NCBI RefSeq assembly: GCF_028553745.1
Contig: NZ_CP067132.1
Coordinates: 62,001 to 126,000 of the forward strand
Length of the DNA: 64,000 nucleotides
Direction of reading: 5' to 3'
Source: Paracoccus seriniphilus
GTDB lineage: Bacteria > Pseudomonadota > Alphaproteobacteria > Rhodobacterales > Rhodobacteraceae
The notes below the pieces were generated by a model, which was not told where the DNA came from, did no database searches, and saw only the letters and a list, made by a program, of their open reading frames with translations. This document shows, in pieces, positions 16,980-25,394 of this stretch (position 1 is the first letter of the stretch; each line of letters begins with the position of its first letter). A program made the position numbers and the translations under genes.

Positions 16980-17885
16980 ATGCCTTCCAGCACCCCACCA
17001 GCAGACCTGGTCGCCGCCATTTCCGAACGGCGTGCCACCCTCAGCCCCAAACTGGCAGGGATTGCCGCCTATGCATTGCAGAATCCCGAAGCCTTCATTC
17101 GCAAGACCAGCCGGGAAATCTGTGCCGAACTGCAGACCTCAGAGCCGACTCTGATCCGCTTTTGCCAGGTCTTCGGCTATGCGGGCCTGTCGGATTTTCG
17201 CATCGACCTTGCGCTGGGGCTGGCGGGCAGCCGGCAGGGATTTGTCGAACCTCTGGCCGGTGACCGAAGGCTGGCCAATGCCGAGGCCAAACAGGCCATT
17301 GCCCGACGCGCGGCGCAGCTTGTCAGGGATGACCGCAGCCTGCTGGTCGACAATGGTTCTACCGCCGAGATATTTGCCGCCGCGTTGCGCGACGCACCGG
17401 CGATGACGATCATGACGACGGGGATCTGGGTGGCCCAGAATGCCCTGGCCCATGGCCAGCACACGGTGATGCTGACGGGGGGGCGGATTCGCAGCAATGC
17501 CATGTCGATGACCGGGCGCATGGTCGAAACCAGCATCGGCCAGATGCATTTCGACACTTTCGTCATGGGCGCCGCCTCGATCGATGCGGATCACGGGTTG
17601 TCCACCTTTCAGGAGGATGAGGCCCATAACACCCGCTTCATGCTGGGGGCGGCCCGCCGGGTCATCGTTCTGGCCGACAGCACCAAGTTTCACAAACCAA
17701 GCCTGCACCGCATCTGCGGGATGTCCCGGGTCGATATTCTTGTGACCGACCTGCCTGCGGATGATCCGCGATATTCCGCGCTTGAGGCTCAGGGAACCAC
17801 GATCATAACCACCAGGACATCAGATGACTTCAACGCCGACACTGCCCGAGACCGCGACCTGGGCCGAGATTCACGCCCAGCCTGA
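16980..17885 (+). CDS. Chimeric regulator: RpiR-type HTH with DeoR-type sugar sensor
   Basis: Residues 5-80 are a MurR/RpiR-type helix-turn-helix (TLSPKLAGIAAYALQNPE, then the EPTLIRFCQVFGYAGLSDFR segment). Such proteins normally continue into a SIS domain. Here, residues 105-275 instead show the DeoR C-terminal sensor pattern: DNGSTAE (124-130), LTGGRI, FDTFVMGAASID, GLSTFQEDEA, LADSTKF (231-237) and VDILVTD. It should bind DNA in the divergent promoter and respond to a phosphosugar such as an amino-sugar 6-phosphate. The C-terminus overlaps the next gene by 62 bases, which is unusual. Confidence 0.85.
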   Translation: MPSSTPPADLVAAISERRATLSPKLAGIAAYALQNPEAFIRKTSREICAELQTSEPTLIRFCQVFGYAGLSDFRIDLALGLAGSRQGFVEPLAGDRRLANAEAKQAIARRAAQLVRDDRSLLVDNGSTAEIFAAALRDAPAMTIMTTGIWVAQNALAHGQHTVMLTGGRIRSNAMSMTGRMVETSIGQMHFDTFVMGAASIDADHGLSTFQEDEAHNTRFMLGAARRVIVLADSTKFHKPSLHRICGMSRVDILVTDLPADDPRYSALEAQGTTIITTRTSDDFNADTARDRDLGRDSRPA

Positions 17886-18903
17886 CATCTGGGCGGCATG
17901 GGCTGACAGCCTTGCGACACAAAGCCGCGAGATCCGCGACTGGATTGCCGCGCGCGGCATCGACACGGTCTGGCTGGTCGGTGCGGGAACCTCGGCCTTC
18001 ATCGGCGGGATCATTGCCGCGGGCCGATCCGATCTGCGCTTTGAAGATCGCGCCAGCACCGATATCGTATCCTGCCCGCAGGATTGCCTGACCGCCTCGG
18101 GCCGGATTCTGGTGGTCCAGTTCGGACGTTCGGGCAGCAGCTCGGAATCGATCGGTGTGATGGAGTTGCTGGACAAGCATCGGCCCGATATCGATCGTCT
18201 GCACATCACCTGCAATCCCGATGGCGCGCTGGCGACGCGCCCGGCCCCCGGCCCCGGGCAGATGCGGGTTCTGACCCTGCCCGAAGCCACGCATGATCGC
18301 GGCTTTGCCATGACATCCAGCTTCACGACGATGTTGCTCTCGGCGCTGGCATGTCTGACCGATTTCGACCCCGCACTGCTTCCACGGCTTGCCGAAGAGG
18401 CGCGCGGCCTGATCGGATCTTTGGCTGGGGATACATGTGCCCCGCGCCCGGAACGGGCGGTATTCCTTGGTTCGGGTGCGCTGCGCTCGATGGCGCGGGA
18501 AAGCGCGCTCAAGGTTCTGGAGCTGACCGCAGGACGGACAGTGACGCAATGGGACAGCCCGCTTGGCTATCGCCACGGACCCAAGGCGGCAGTCAACGGC
18601 CAGACCGAGGTCTATGTCAGCCTGCACCCCGATCCCCAGACGGCGCGCTATGATCTGGATGTCGCCGAGGAAATCCGCAGCCAGTTTCCGCATGTTCGCG
18701 TCACGACCATCGGACGTGGTGGTGATATCGCGGTGACCGGAACCGGGGATGCGCGGGTGGATGCGGTCCTGCATGTGCTGCCGGCCCAGATCCGCGCGGC
18801 GCAATGGTCAGCGGAACTGGGGCTGCCGGTCGATGATCCCTTCCAGGGCCGCAATCTCAGCCGGGTGGTCTCTGGCGTCACATTGTATGACTGGCAACAA
18901 TGA
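17824..18903 (+). CDS. agaS: SIS-domain amino-sugar-phosphate deaminase/isomerase (AgaS-like)
   Basis: The 359 residues hold two SIS domains. The first has VGAGTSAFIGGIIA and the GRSGSSSES phosphosugar loop; the second has FLGSGALRSMARESALKVLE. The start, with EIHAQPDIWAAWADSL, and the segment ending DSPLGYRHGPKA match AgaS, which converts galactosamine 6-phosphate to tagatose 6-phosphate with release of ammonia. A glucosamine 6-phosphate deaminase role is possible. The ATG lies 62 bases inside the regulator's end, and the gene runs into the ROK kinase with a 4-base overlap. Confidence 0.85.
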   Translation: MTSTPTLPETATWAEIHAQPDIWAAWADSLATQSREIRDWIAARGIDTVWLVGAGTSAFIGGIIAAGRSDLRFEDRASTDIVSCPQDCLTASGRILVVQFGRSGSSSESIGVMELLDKHRPDIDRLHITCNPDGALATRPAPGPGQMRVLTLPEATHDRGFAMTSSFTTMLLSALACLTDFDPALLPRLAEEARGLIGSLAGDTCAPRPERAVFLGSGALRSMARESALKVLELTAGRTVTQWDSPLGYRHGPKAAVNGQTEVYVSLHPDPQTARYDLDVAEEIRSQFPHVRVTTIGRGGDIAVTGTGDARVDAVLHVLPAQIRAAQWSAELGLPVDDPFQGRNLSRVVSGVTLYDWQQ

Positions 18904-19793
18904 TCTGTGGTGGCATAGACCTTGGCGGCACCAAGATAGAGGCCCGGCTCTTTGACGGGCCCGGTGCCGAAACGGTGGATCTGCGCCGCATCCCGACGCC
19001 CCTTGGCAGCTATGAGGAGATGCTGGTGGGGCTGGAATCCCAGATCGCATGGCTATGTGAGCGCGCCGGCCAGCCCGAACTGCCGATCGGCATTGCGGCA
19101 CCCGGCATCATCGACCCCGACAGCGGGATCATGTTTACGGCCAATCTGCCGGCATCCGGCCATTCCATTCGCCACAGCCTGATCCGACGCATCGGCCGCG
19201 ACTGCCCGGTGGTCAATGATTGCATGGCCTTCGCCCTGTCCGAGGCACGCGGCGGTGCCGGTGCGGGCGCGACCAGCGTCATGGGGCTGATTCTGGGCAC
19301 CGGGGTTGGCGGCGGCTATTGCGTTGACGGGGCCTTTCCCCATCGCCATGGCGGGCTGGCCATCGAGATCGGACATATCGCCCTGCCCGCTTCGGCTCTG
19401 GCGCGTCACCAACTGCCGCTGTGGCGCTGCGGCTGCGGTCGCATGGGCTGCATGGAGACCGCCGTGTCGGGCACCGGGCTGAGCAATATCGCCCGACATG
19501 TGCTGGGCGAACGCCTCGACGGCCCGGAACTGGTGGCCCGTGATGCGCAACAGGTCTTTGACATCTGGGCCGATATTGCCGGGGAATGCCTGCTGACAAT
19601 TCAATTGATGCTGGACCCCGACTGCATCGTGCTGGGTGGCGGCCTGTCCAATCTGCCCGATGTCGTCCCGCGTCTGGAACAGGGTCTTGCGCGTCATGCG
19701 CTGGCCAATACCCGAAGACCAAAGCTCGTCTGCGCGCAACATGGCGACAGCTCGGGCACAAGAGGAGCCGCCTTGCTGGCGATGAACCAATGA
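18900..19793 (+). CDS. ROK family kinase (N-acetylhexosamine kinase-like)
   Basis: The 297-residue ROK protein opens with GGIDLGGTKIEARLFD (phosphate-binding loop). It has the Asp-containing VVNDCMAFALSEARGG region, the GTGVGGG loop and the zinc motif CGCGRMGCMET. It lacks a DNA-binding domain, so it is a kinase. By context it phosphorylates GlcNAc or GalNAc at C6, giving the substrate for NagA downstream; NagK is the closest known type. It overlaps agaS and agaZ by 4 bases each, so it is translationally coupled. Confidence 0.88.
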   Translation: MICGGIDLGGTKIEARLFDGPGAETVDLRRIPTPLGSYEEMLVGLESQIAWLCERAGQPELPIGIAAPGIIDPDSGIMFTANLPASGHSIRHSLIRRIGRDCPVVNDCMAFALSEARGGAGAGATSVMGLILGTGVGGGYCVDGAFPHRHGGLAIEIGHIALPASALARHQLPLWRCGCGRMGCMETAVSGTGLSNIARHVLGERLDGPELVARDAQQVFDIWADIAGECLLTIQLMLDPDCIVLGGGLSNLPDVVPRLEQGLARHALANTRRPKLVCAQHGDSSGTRGAALLAMNQ

Positions 19794-21046
19794 CAGCTTT
19801 AGACAAGATCATCCGTGCCAATCGCACCCAGAATGGCGCTGCCCTGCCCTCGGTCTGTTCGGCCCATCCAGATGTCCTGACGGCGGCACTGCTGCTGGCC
19901 GAAGAACTGGACCGGCCCCTGCTTGTCGAGGCGACATCAAATCAGGTCAATCATCAGGGCGGCTATACCGGCATGACTCCGGCAGATTTCATTGCCGCGC
20001 TGCGCCGCCGTGCCACGACCTTGGGAACCGATCCGGACAGGCTGATGTTCGGTGGCGATCATCTTGGCCCGCAAGCCTGGAAAGACCAGCCGCCCGAAAA
20101 TGCCATGCGCGAGGCGCGCAGCATGATCTCTGCCTATGTCGAGGCGGGATTCACCAAGATCCATCTGGATTGTTCCGAGGGTTGCGCCGGCGAACCGGCG
20201 ACACTGACCGATGCCCCCGCCGCGGCGCGGGCAGCCGAACTGGCCGGCGTGGCCGAGGCGGCCGCGGCTGATCCCTCACAGCTGCGCTATATCATCGGCA
20301 CCGAAGTGCCGCCCCCCGGAGGCGCTCGCCATGACGATGAAGGCATCGCTCCGACGCCGCCGGAACGCGCCAACGCGACTCTGATTGCCCATCGTGAGGC
20401 ATTTGCGGAAGCGGGCCAACAGGCGGCATTCGACCGGGTGCGTGGCCTGGTGGTCCAGCCGGGGCTGGAATTCGCACCGGCGCATGTGGACCGTTTCGAC
20501 ATCTCTGCGCCCGATCATCTGTCTGCGGTTCTCGAGCCATGGCCCGACCTGTGCTTCGAGGCCCATTCGACCGACTATCAATATCCGCAGGTCTTCGAGG
20601 AACTGGCGCGGCGCAATTTCGCCATTCTCAAGGTCGGACCGGCCCTGACCTTCGCATGGCGCGAGGCGTTGTATGCGCTGTCACATATCGACCAATGGCT
20701 GAACGGCGGCAATCATATCTCGGAGCTTGCCGAGAGCGTGATGACGCAATCCGACGGCTATTGGAAAAGCCATTATCACGGCAGCTCGGACCATCAGCGC
20801 CTGATGCGTCATTTCGGCCTGGCCGATCGGATCCGCTATTACTGGGCGCGTCCGGATCTTTCGACCGCGGTGCAGCAACTGCGTGACCGCCTCAACGCCG
20901 CCCGACCACCGATGCCACTTGTGACACAGTATCTTGCCGAGGAAACCGTCGCGCGGGCCGAGGCGCTGCCTCTCGACTTTGCAGGGTCACTGTTGGTCGC
21001 GCATGTGCAACGGGCCCTGCTGCCCTATTACGGAAAGAGCTGCTGA
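19790..21046 (+). CDS. agaZ: GatZ/KbaZ/AgaZ family protein (tagatose-bisphosphate aldolase subunit-like)
   Basis: The 418 residues match the AgaZ/GatZ/KbaZ family throughout (PSVCSAHPDVLTAAL, FGGDHLGPQAWK, FTKIHLDCSEGC, FEAHSTDYQ). In enterobacteria these proteins assist the catalytic aldolase KbaY/GatY. The Pfam name for the fold is tagatose 6-phosphate kinase, and a kinase role has been proposed for stand-alone members. No KbaY/GatY-type aldolase is seen in the window, so this copy either works alone or uses an aldolase encoded elsewhere. The ATG overlaps the ROK stop. Confidence 0.88.
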   Translation: MTALDKIIRANRTQNGAALPSVCSAHPDVLTAALLLAEELDRPLLVEATSNQVNHQGGYTGMTPADFIAALRRRATTLGTDPDRLMFGGDHLGPQAWKDQPPENAMREARSMISAYVEAGFTKIHLDCSEGCAGEPATLTDAPAAARAAELAGVAEAAAADPSQLRYIIGTEVPPPGGARHDDEGIAPTPPERANATLIAHREAFAEAGQQAAFDRVRGLVVQPGLEFAPAHVDRFDISAPDHLSAVLEPWPDLCFEAHSTDYQYPQVFEELARRNFAILKVGPALTFAWREALYALSHIDQWLNGGNHISELAESVMTQSDGYWKSHYHGSSDHQRLMRHFGLADRIRYYWARPDLSTAVQQLRDRLNAARPPMPLVTQYLAEETVARAEALPLDFAGSLLVAHVQRALLPYYGKSC

Positions 21047-22137
21047 TGTTGTTGGCAACCGACGCGCTGTGGCGCGATGGCGCATTGCTTCGGAACATGG
21101 GGCTGGAAATCACCGCAGGGCGGGTCAGCGATATTCGCCCTCTGGGAACCGACACCCCGGATCTGCATGCGGCTCTGGTCGCGCCGCTGTTCACCGACCT
21201 GCAGGTGAATGGGGGCGGCGGGGTCATGGTGAACGGCCAGCCGAATGCTGACGGGCTGCGGGCCATTGCGGCGGCGCATCGGCGCTGCGGCACCGGCACG
21301 ATCCTGCCCACCGTCATCACCGACAGCCATGACGTGATCGAAGCCGCTGCCGAGGCCGCGCTTGAAACCCGGGGTGAGCCGGGGCTTGCGGGGCTTCATA
21401 TCGAAGGCCCCCATATCGCTCCCGAGCGGCGCGGAACCCATGATGCCAGCAAGATCCGTCCGCTGGACGAGAAAACCGTCATCCTGGTGGAGCGCCTGCG
21501 CGGGGCCGGGCTGCCGGTCATGATCACACTGGCCCCCGAACTGGCGGATCCCGCACTGCTGGACCGTCTGGTGGCCAGCAAGGCAGTGGTGTCAGCGGGT
21601 CATACCAAGGCAACGGCCGAGGAAACCCGCGCCGCGCTGAAGCGCGGGCTGTCCTGTTTCACGCATCTTTACAATGCCATGCCGCCGATGACCTCGCGCG
21701 AACCCGGTGTGCTGGGGGCGGCGCTGAACTCGCATGCCCATGCGGGGATCATTGTCGACGGCATCCATGTCAGCTGGGACATGGTGCGCATTGCCCTGCG
21801 TGCCCGCCCTGCCCCCGGCCTGACCTTCGCTGTCTCGGATGCCATGGCCACGGTTGGCGGGCCGGATCACTTCACGCTTTACGGCCAGACGATCACGGTG
21901 CGCGACAATGCCCTGATCAATGCCGAGGGATCCCTGGCGGGGGCCCATATCGACCTTGTCCGGACCCTGGCCAATCTGGTGCGCCATGTGGGTCTGCCTT
22001 TGTCTGAGGCGCTGGCCATGGTCAGTGACACGCCCCGCAAGGTCATCGGGCTGCCCGCGCCTGCGCTGCACATCGGCTGCGCCCTGACTGATCTGAACAT
22101 TCTGACCGAGGAATTCGACACATTGGATATCGCATGA
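21046..22137 (+). CDS. nagA: N-acetylglucosamine/galactosamine-6-phosphate deacetylase
   Basis: This 363-residue amidohydrolase has the family landmarks TDLQVNGGGGV, TGTILPTVITD, LHIEGPHIAPERRG (metal-binding Glu), VSAGHTKA, CFTHLYNAMPP and SDAMA with the catalytic Asp. It removes acetate from GlcNAc-6-P or GalNAc-6-P, between the ROK kinase and the AgaS step. The lone metal ligand set (Glu plus two His) is the usual NagA type. It starts on the last base of the agaZ stop and overlaps the hexosaminidase by 4 bases. AgaS and AgaZ nearby favour GalNAc-6-P, though GlcNAc-6-P remains possible. Confidence 0.93.
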   Translation: MLLATDALWRDGALLRNMGLEITAGRVSDIRPLGTDTPDLHAALVAPLFTDLQVNGGGGVMVNGQPNADGLRAIAAAHRRCGTGTILPTVITDSHDVIEAAAEAALETRGEPGLAGLHIEGPHIAPERRGTHDASKIRPLDEKTVILVERLRGAGLPVMITLAPELADPALLDRLVASKAVVSAGHTKATAEETRAALKRGLSCFTHLYNAMPPMTSREPGVLGAALNSHAHAGIIVDGIHVSWDMVRIALRARPAPGLTFAVSDAMATVGGPDHFTLYGQTITVRDNALINAEGSLAGAHIDLVRTLANLVRHVGLPLSEALAMVSDTPRKVIGLPAPALHIGCALTDLNILTEEFDTLDIA

Positions 22138-24026
22138 GCCTGCATCTGACGCAAAGCTGGTCCTCTGCGCCGCATGGCACGAAGGGCAGCTTTCATTTCC
22201 GCCTTGGCAATCTTGGCACCACTCCGGTGAATGTCGCGCGCTTCTGCTACACCTCGCTGGGGCGCATCGACGAAACCTCTGTCGTCACGGGCGGCAAAGT
22301 GGCGCGCAATTTCGGCAGCTATGTCGAAATCATTCCTGATCGGGCCATCTTGCCGGCACTGGGCGTCTGGGAACTGCGGCTTTCCGGGTTGATCTATGGG
22401 GCCGCAAACCGCAGCCAGGGGATCATCACCGCCTGGGTCGAAACTGACAGCGGCGATATTCTGACCGTAACCATAGAGGATCTTCTGACCGAAGATGTCC
22501 TGCCACGCGGCGCAGGAAAGATCTGGCCCGAAGGTCATGCGGAAAGTCCGCTTGGCCTGCTGCCCTGGCCAGCCGAGGCCCGTATTGACGGCTGGTGCGA
22601 AATCCTGCCGCGCCTCTATCCCACTCCGACCAGCGATCCGCGTCCCTTCCTGCAGGTTGCCCGGCTTCATGCCCGCCTGTTTCCGACCGCCCCGACCGTC
22701 ATGGGGCTGCAACCCGCAACTGGAGGAACGGCGGTTGAACTGCGGCAGGATGATACCATCCCCGCCGAGGGCTATCGCCTGACATTCGGCGACCGGATCA
22801 TCCTGACCCATGGCTGCGACGACGGTCGACGCCACGGATTGATCGCATTGGCGCAGATGGCCCATGCTGCCGGCACCGATCCACGGTATCGCTTTCCCGC
22901 GTCGGGCGAGATTTCTGATGCGCCGCGCTTTGGATGGCGCGGTCTGATGTTCGATGTGGCCCGGAATTTCTTTCCGGTGTCTGTCAACCTGCGCCTGATG
23001 GATATCATGGCATGGCTGCGGATGAACCGGCTGCATTGGCATCTGACCGATGATGAGGGCTGGCGGATTCCGTCGAAAGCCTATCCTGAACTGGGCACCA
23101 TTGGCGCAACCCGGGCGCGCGGCGCGCCGATGCCGCCGCAATATGGTGACGGGCCGAACGGGCAAAGCGGCGCCTATAGCGCCAATGACATCGCAACCGT
23201 GCTGAAACATGGTCGCGACCTGGGAATCTTCGTCATGCCCGAGGTCGAGATGCCGGGCCATGCGGCCTCATTGCTGGCCTCGGTCCCCGGCCTGCGCGAT
23301 CCTGACGAGCCCGAATGCAGCTATCGCTCGGTTCAGGGCTTCACGAATAATGCGCTGAATCCCGGCATCGCCAAATCTTATGAGGTTGCCGAAACTCTGT
23401 TGGACGAGGCCCGCGCGCTGTTTCCCGGTGACATCATTCATGTTGGCGCCGATGAAGTGGACATTTCGGCATGGGCGCAATCTCCGGCAGCGCAGGATTT
23501 TGCCCGGAAACACGGGCTGACCACCACGCATGAACTGCAGGCGCATTTTCTGCGTCACGTGCAGGCACATCTGAAGGCAAAGGGCCGCCGGATCGGTGTC
23601 TGGGACGAAGCTGCGGAAGGTGGCGGGATCGCCGCCGACAGCGCGGTGATGTTTGCCTGGCGCACCAAGGAAAAGACCGCCGAACTGATCGAGAAGGGCT
23701 ATGACGTCGTGGCGACACCCGGGCAGGCCTATTATCTCGACATGGTCGAATCCGAGGGCTGGGATGCGCGCGGCATCTCTTGGGCCGGTGTGTCTACGCC
23801 CGAGGCCAGCTATGCCCATGAAGTCAGTGATGGCCTGCCTGATGGCCCCGGACGGCTGCTGGGTGTGCAGGCGGCGATCTGGTGCGAATATCTGCATGAT
23901 GTCGAACGCATCAATGCCATCGCCTTTCCCCGGCTTGCTGCGGTGGCCGAGTCAGCCTGGACCCCGCCTGCAGAAAAATCCGCGCCGCGCTTCTTTGCGC
24001 TCTCGCGGCTGGTGCCGCAGCTATGA
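22134..24026 (+). CDS. GH20 beta-N-acetylhexosaminidase, cytoplasmic
   Basis: The 630 residues begin with a beta-rich N-terminal part, followed by the GH20 barrel starting around GWRGLMFDVARNFFPV. The barrel carries HLTDDEGWR and the catalytic Asp-Glu pair D440/E441 in HVGADEVD. No signal peptide or membrane segment is visible, so the enzyme should cut terminal GlcNAc or GalNAc from imported oligosaccharides inside the cell. That fits the ABC importer, ROK kinase, NagA and AgaS around it. It overlaps nagA and the M81 gene by 4 bases each, within a seven-gene rightward operon. Confidence 0.92.
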   Translation: MSLHLTQSWSSAPHGTKGSFHFRLGNLGTTPVNVARFCYTSLGRIDETSVVTGGKVARNFGSYVEIIPDRAILPALGVWELRLSGLIYGAANRSQGIITAWVETDSGDILTVTIEDLLTEDVLPRGAGKIWPEGHAESPLGLLPWPAEARIDGWCEILPRLYPTPTSDPRPFLQVARLHARLFPTAPTVMGLQPATGGTAVELRQDDTIPAEGYRLTFGDRIILTHGCDDGRRHGLIALAQMAHAAGTDPRYRFPASGEISDAPRFGWRGLMFDVARNFFPVSVNLRLMDIMAWLRMNRLHWHLTDDEGWRIPSKAYPELGTIGATRARGAPMPPQYGDGPNGQSGAYSANDIATVLKHGRDLGIFVMPEVEMPGHAASLLASVPGLRDPDEPECSYRSVQGFTNNALNPGIAKSYEVAETLLDEARALFPGDIIHVGADEVDISAWAQSPAAQDFARKHGLTTTHELQAHFLRHVQAHLKAKGRRIGVWDEAAEGGGIAADSAVMFAWRTKEKTAELIEKGYDVVATPGQAYYLDMVESEGWDARGISWAGVSTPEASYAHEVSDGLPDGPGRLLGVQAAIWCEYLHDVERINAIAFPRLAAVAESAWTPPAEKSAPRFFALSRLVPQL

Positions 24027-25378
24027 AGCGGATCGCGATCGGCGGGCTGCACACCGAATGCTCCAGCTATTCGCCGCTGGAGCAGGTCGCGGCGGATTTT
24101 ACCCGGACCGAGGGCGAGGCGCTGACACGCTCGGTCCCCTTTGATTTTTCCGGTCACGGGCTGATCGCTCTGCCGCTGTTCCATGATCGCGCGGTTCCGG
24201 GCGGACCTGTTGCGGTCGAGACATTCGCCGCAATGCGTGATGAATTCATGCAGCGTCTGCGCGCCGCAATGCCGCTGGACGGGGTCTTGCTGCTGATGCA
24301 TGGGGCGATGTTCGTGCCGGGGATCGAAGACCCCGAGGGCGAGTTCATCACCGAGATACGGAACATCGTTGGTCCTGATGCGATCATCTCGGCGGCCTTT
24401 GACCTGCATGGCCAGATCACCCGGAAGATCTGCGACGGGCTGGATGCCTTCGCGGCCTTTCGCACCGCACCCCATATCGACACCCCCGAAACATGGGCGC
24501 GCGCTGCCGGGATGCTGGCCGATGCGCTGAACACGGGCACACGACCCGCCGTCTATCGTGAAGCCGTGCCGATTCTCGTCTCGGGGGAAATGTCTTCGAC
24601 CTTCGTCGCCCCCTGCGACCGGCTTTATGCCGCCTTGCCAGAGTTCGACCGTCAGCCCGGGATCTGCGATTCCAATCTGATGATCGGCTATGTCTGGGCC
24701 GACAGCCCCCGCGCGACCGCCGCCGCAGTGGTGACAGCAACGGATCCGCAGGCCGGGCGCAGGGTGGCCGCAAGGATTGCGGCCTCTTATCGTGCCGCGC
24801 GGGACGAGCTGGTCTTTGACAATGAGGCCGCCCCGCTGGAAGAGGCATTGGATCTTGTCGCCGGGCAGCCCGCCATCCTTGCCGACAGCGGCGACAACCC
24901 GACCGCTGGCGGGGTCGGGGACCGCGCCGACGTTCTGGCAGCCTTGCAGGGACGTGATCTTGGCCCGGTTCTGGTCGCGGGCATTGCGGATCCTGCCATT
25001 CATCGCCAACTGACCGAGGGCGCAACCGAGGTCGCTCTGGGCGGTGGACTGGGTGGCGGCGGACCAAGGGTCACGCTGAAGGTCCATGACTGCAGACTGG
25101 TGGATGACTGCGCCGTCATGACCTGCCATGACCTTGCAATCGTCGTGACCCGACGGCGGCGCCCTTTCCACAATCTTGATGACTTCACCGCCTTGGGCCT
25201 GTCCCTCGACGGATTCTCGCTGCTGGTGGTCAAATCGGGCTATCTCTCGCCCGATTTGCGTGCCCTGCCGCGTCGGCAGGTCATGGCATTGACAGAGGGA
25301 GCAGTCTGCCAGCACCTGTCCCGCTTGCCGAACCTGCACCGCCCGGCTGGTACATGGCCCTTCACGGATCCCGCCTGA
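24023..25378 (+). CDS. M81 family metallopeptidase (MlrC-like)
   Basis: The 451 residues begin KRIAIGGLHTECSSYSP. MlrC-type features follow, such as LLMHGAMF, FDLHGQI, then AFRTAPHIDTPETW and, later, ADSGDNPTAGG. MlrC of Sphingomonas degrades linearised microcystin, but many relatives stand in sugar or amino-acid operons with unknown substrates. Here it closes the amino-sugar operon, overlapping the hexosaminidase by 4 bases. It could hydrolyse an amide or peptide attached to an amino sugar (for example a glycopeptide or muropeptide link). That is speculation. Confidence 0.85.
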   Translation: MKRIAIGGLHTECSSYSPLEQVAADFTRTEGEALTRSVPFDFSGHGLIALPLFHDRAVPGGPVAVETFAAMRDEFMQRLRAAMPLDGVLLLMHGAMFVPGIEDPEGEFITEIRNIVGPDAIISAAFDLHGQITRKICDGLDAFAAFRTAPHIDTPETWARAAGMLADALNTGTRPAVYREAVPILVSGEMSSTFVAPCDRLYAALPEFDRQPGICDSNLMIGYVWADSPRATAAAVVTATDPQAGRRVAARIAASYRAARDELVFDNEAAPLEEALDLVAGQPAILADSGDNPTAGGVGDRADVLAALQGRDLGPVLVAGIADPAIHRQLTEGATEVALGGGLGGGGPRVTLKVHDCRLVDDCAVMTCHDLAIVVTRRRRPFHNLDDFTALGLSLDGFSLLVVKSGYLSPDLRALPRRQVMALTEGAVCQHLSRLPNLHRPAGTWPFTDPA

Positions 25379-25394
25379 GAAGGCGGGGCCGGTT

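Noticed and set aside
23810..25339. Minus-strand open frame of 509 codons
   Set aside because: Antisense to the M81 gene and the end of the GH20 gene; the composition is shadow-like.
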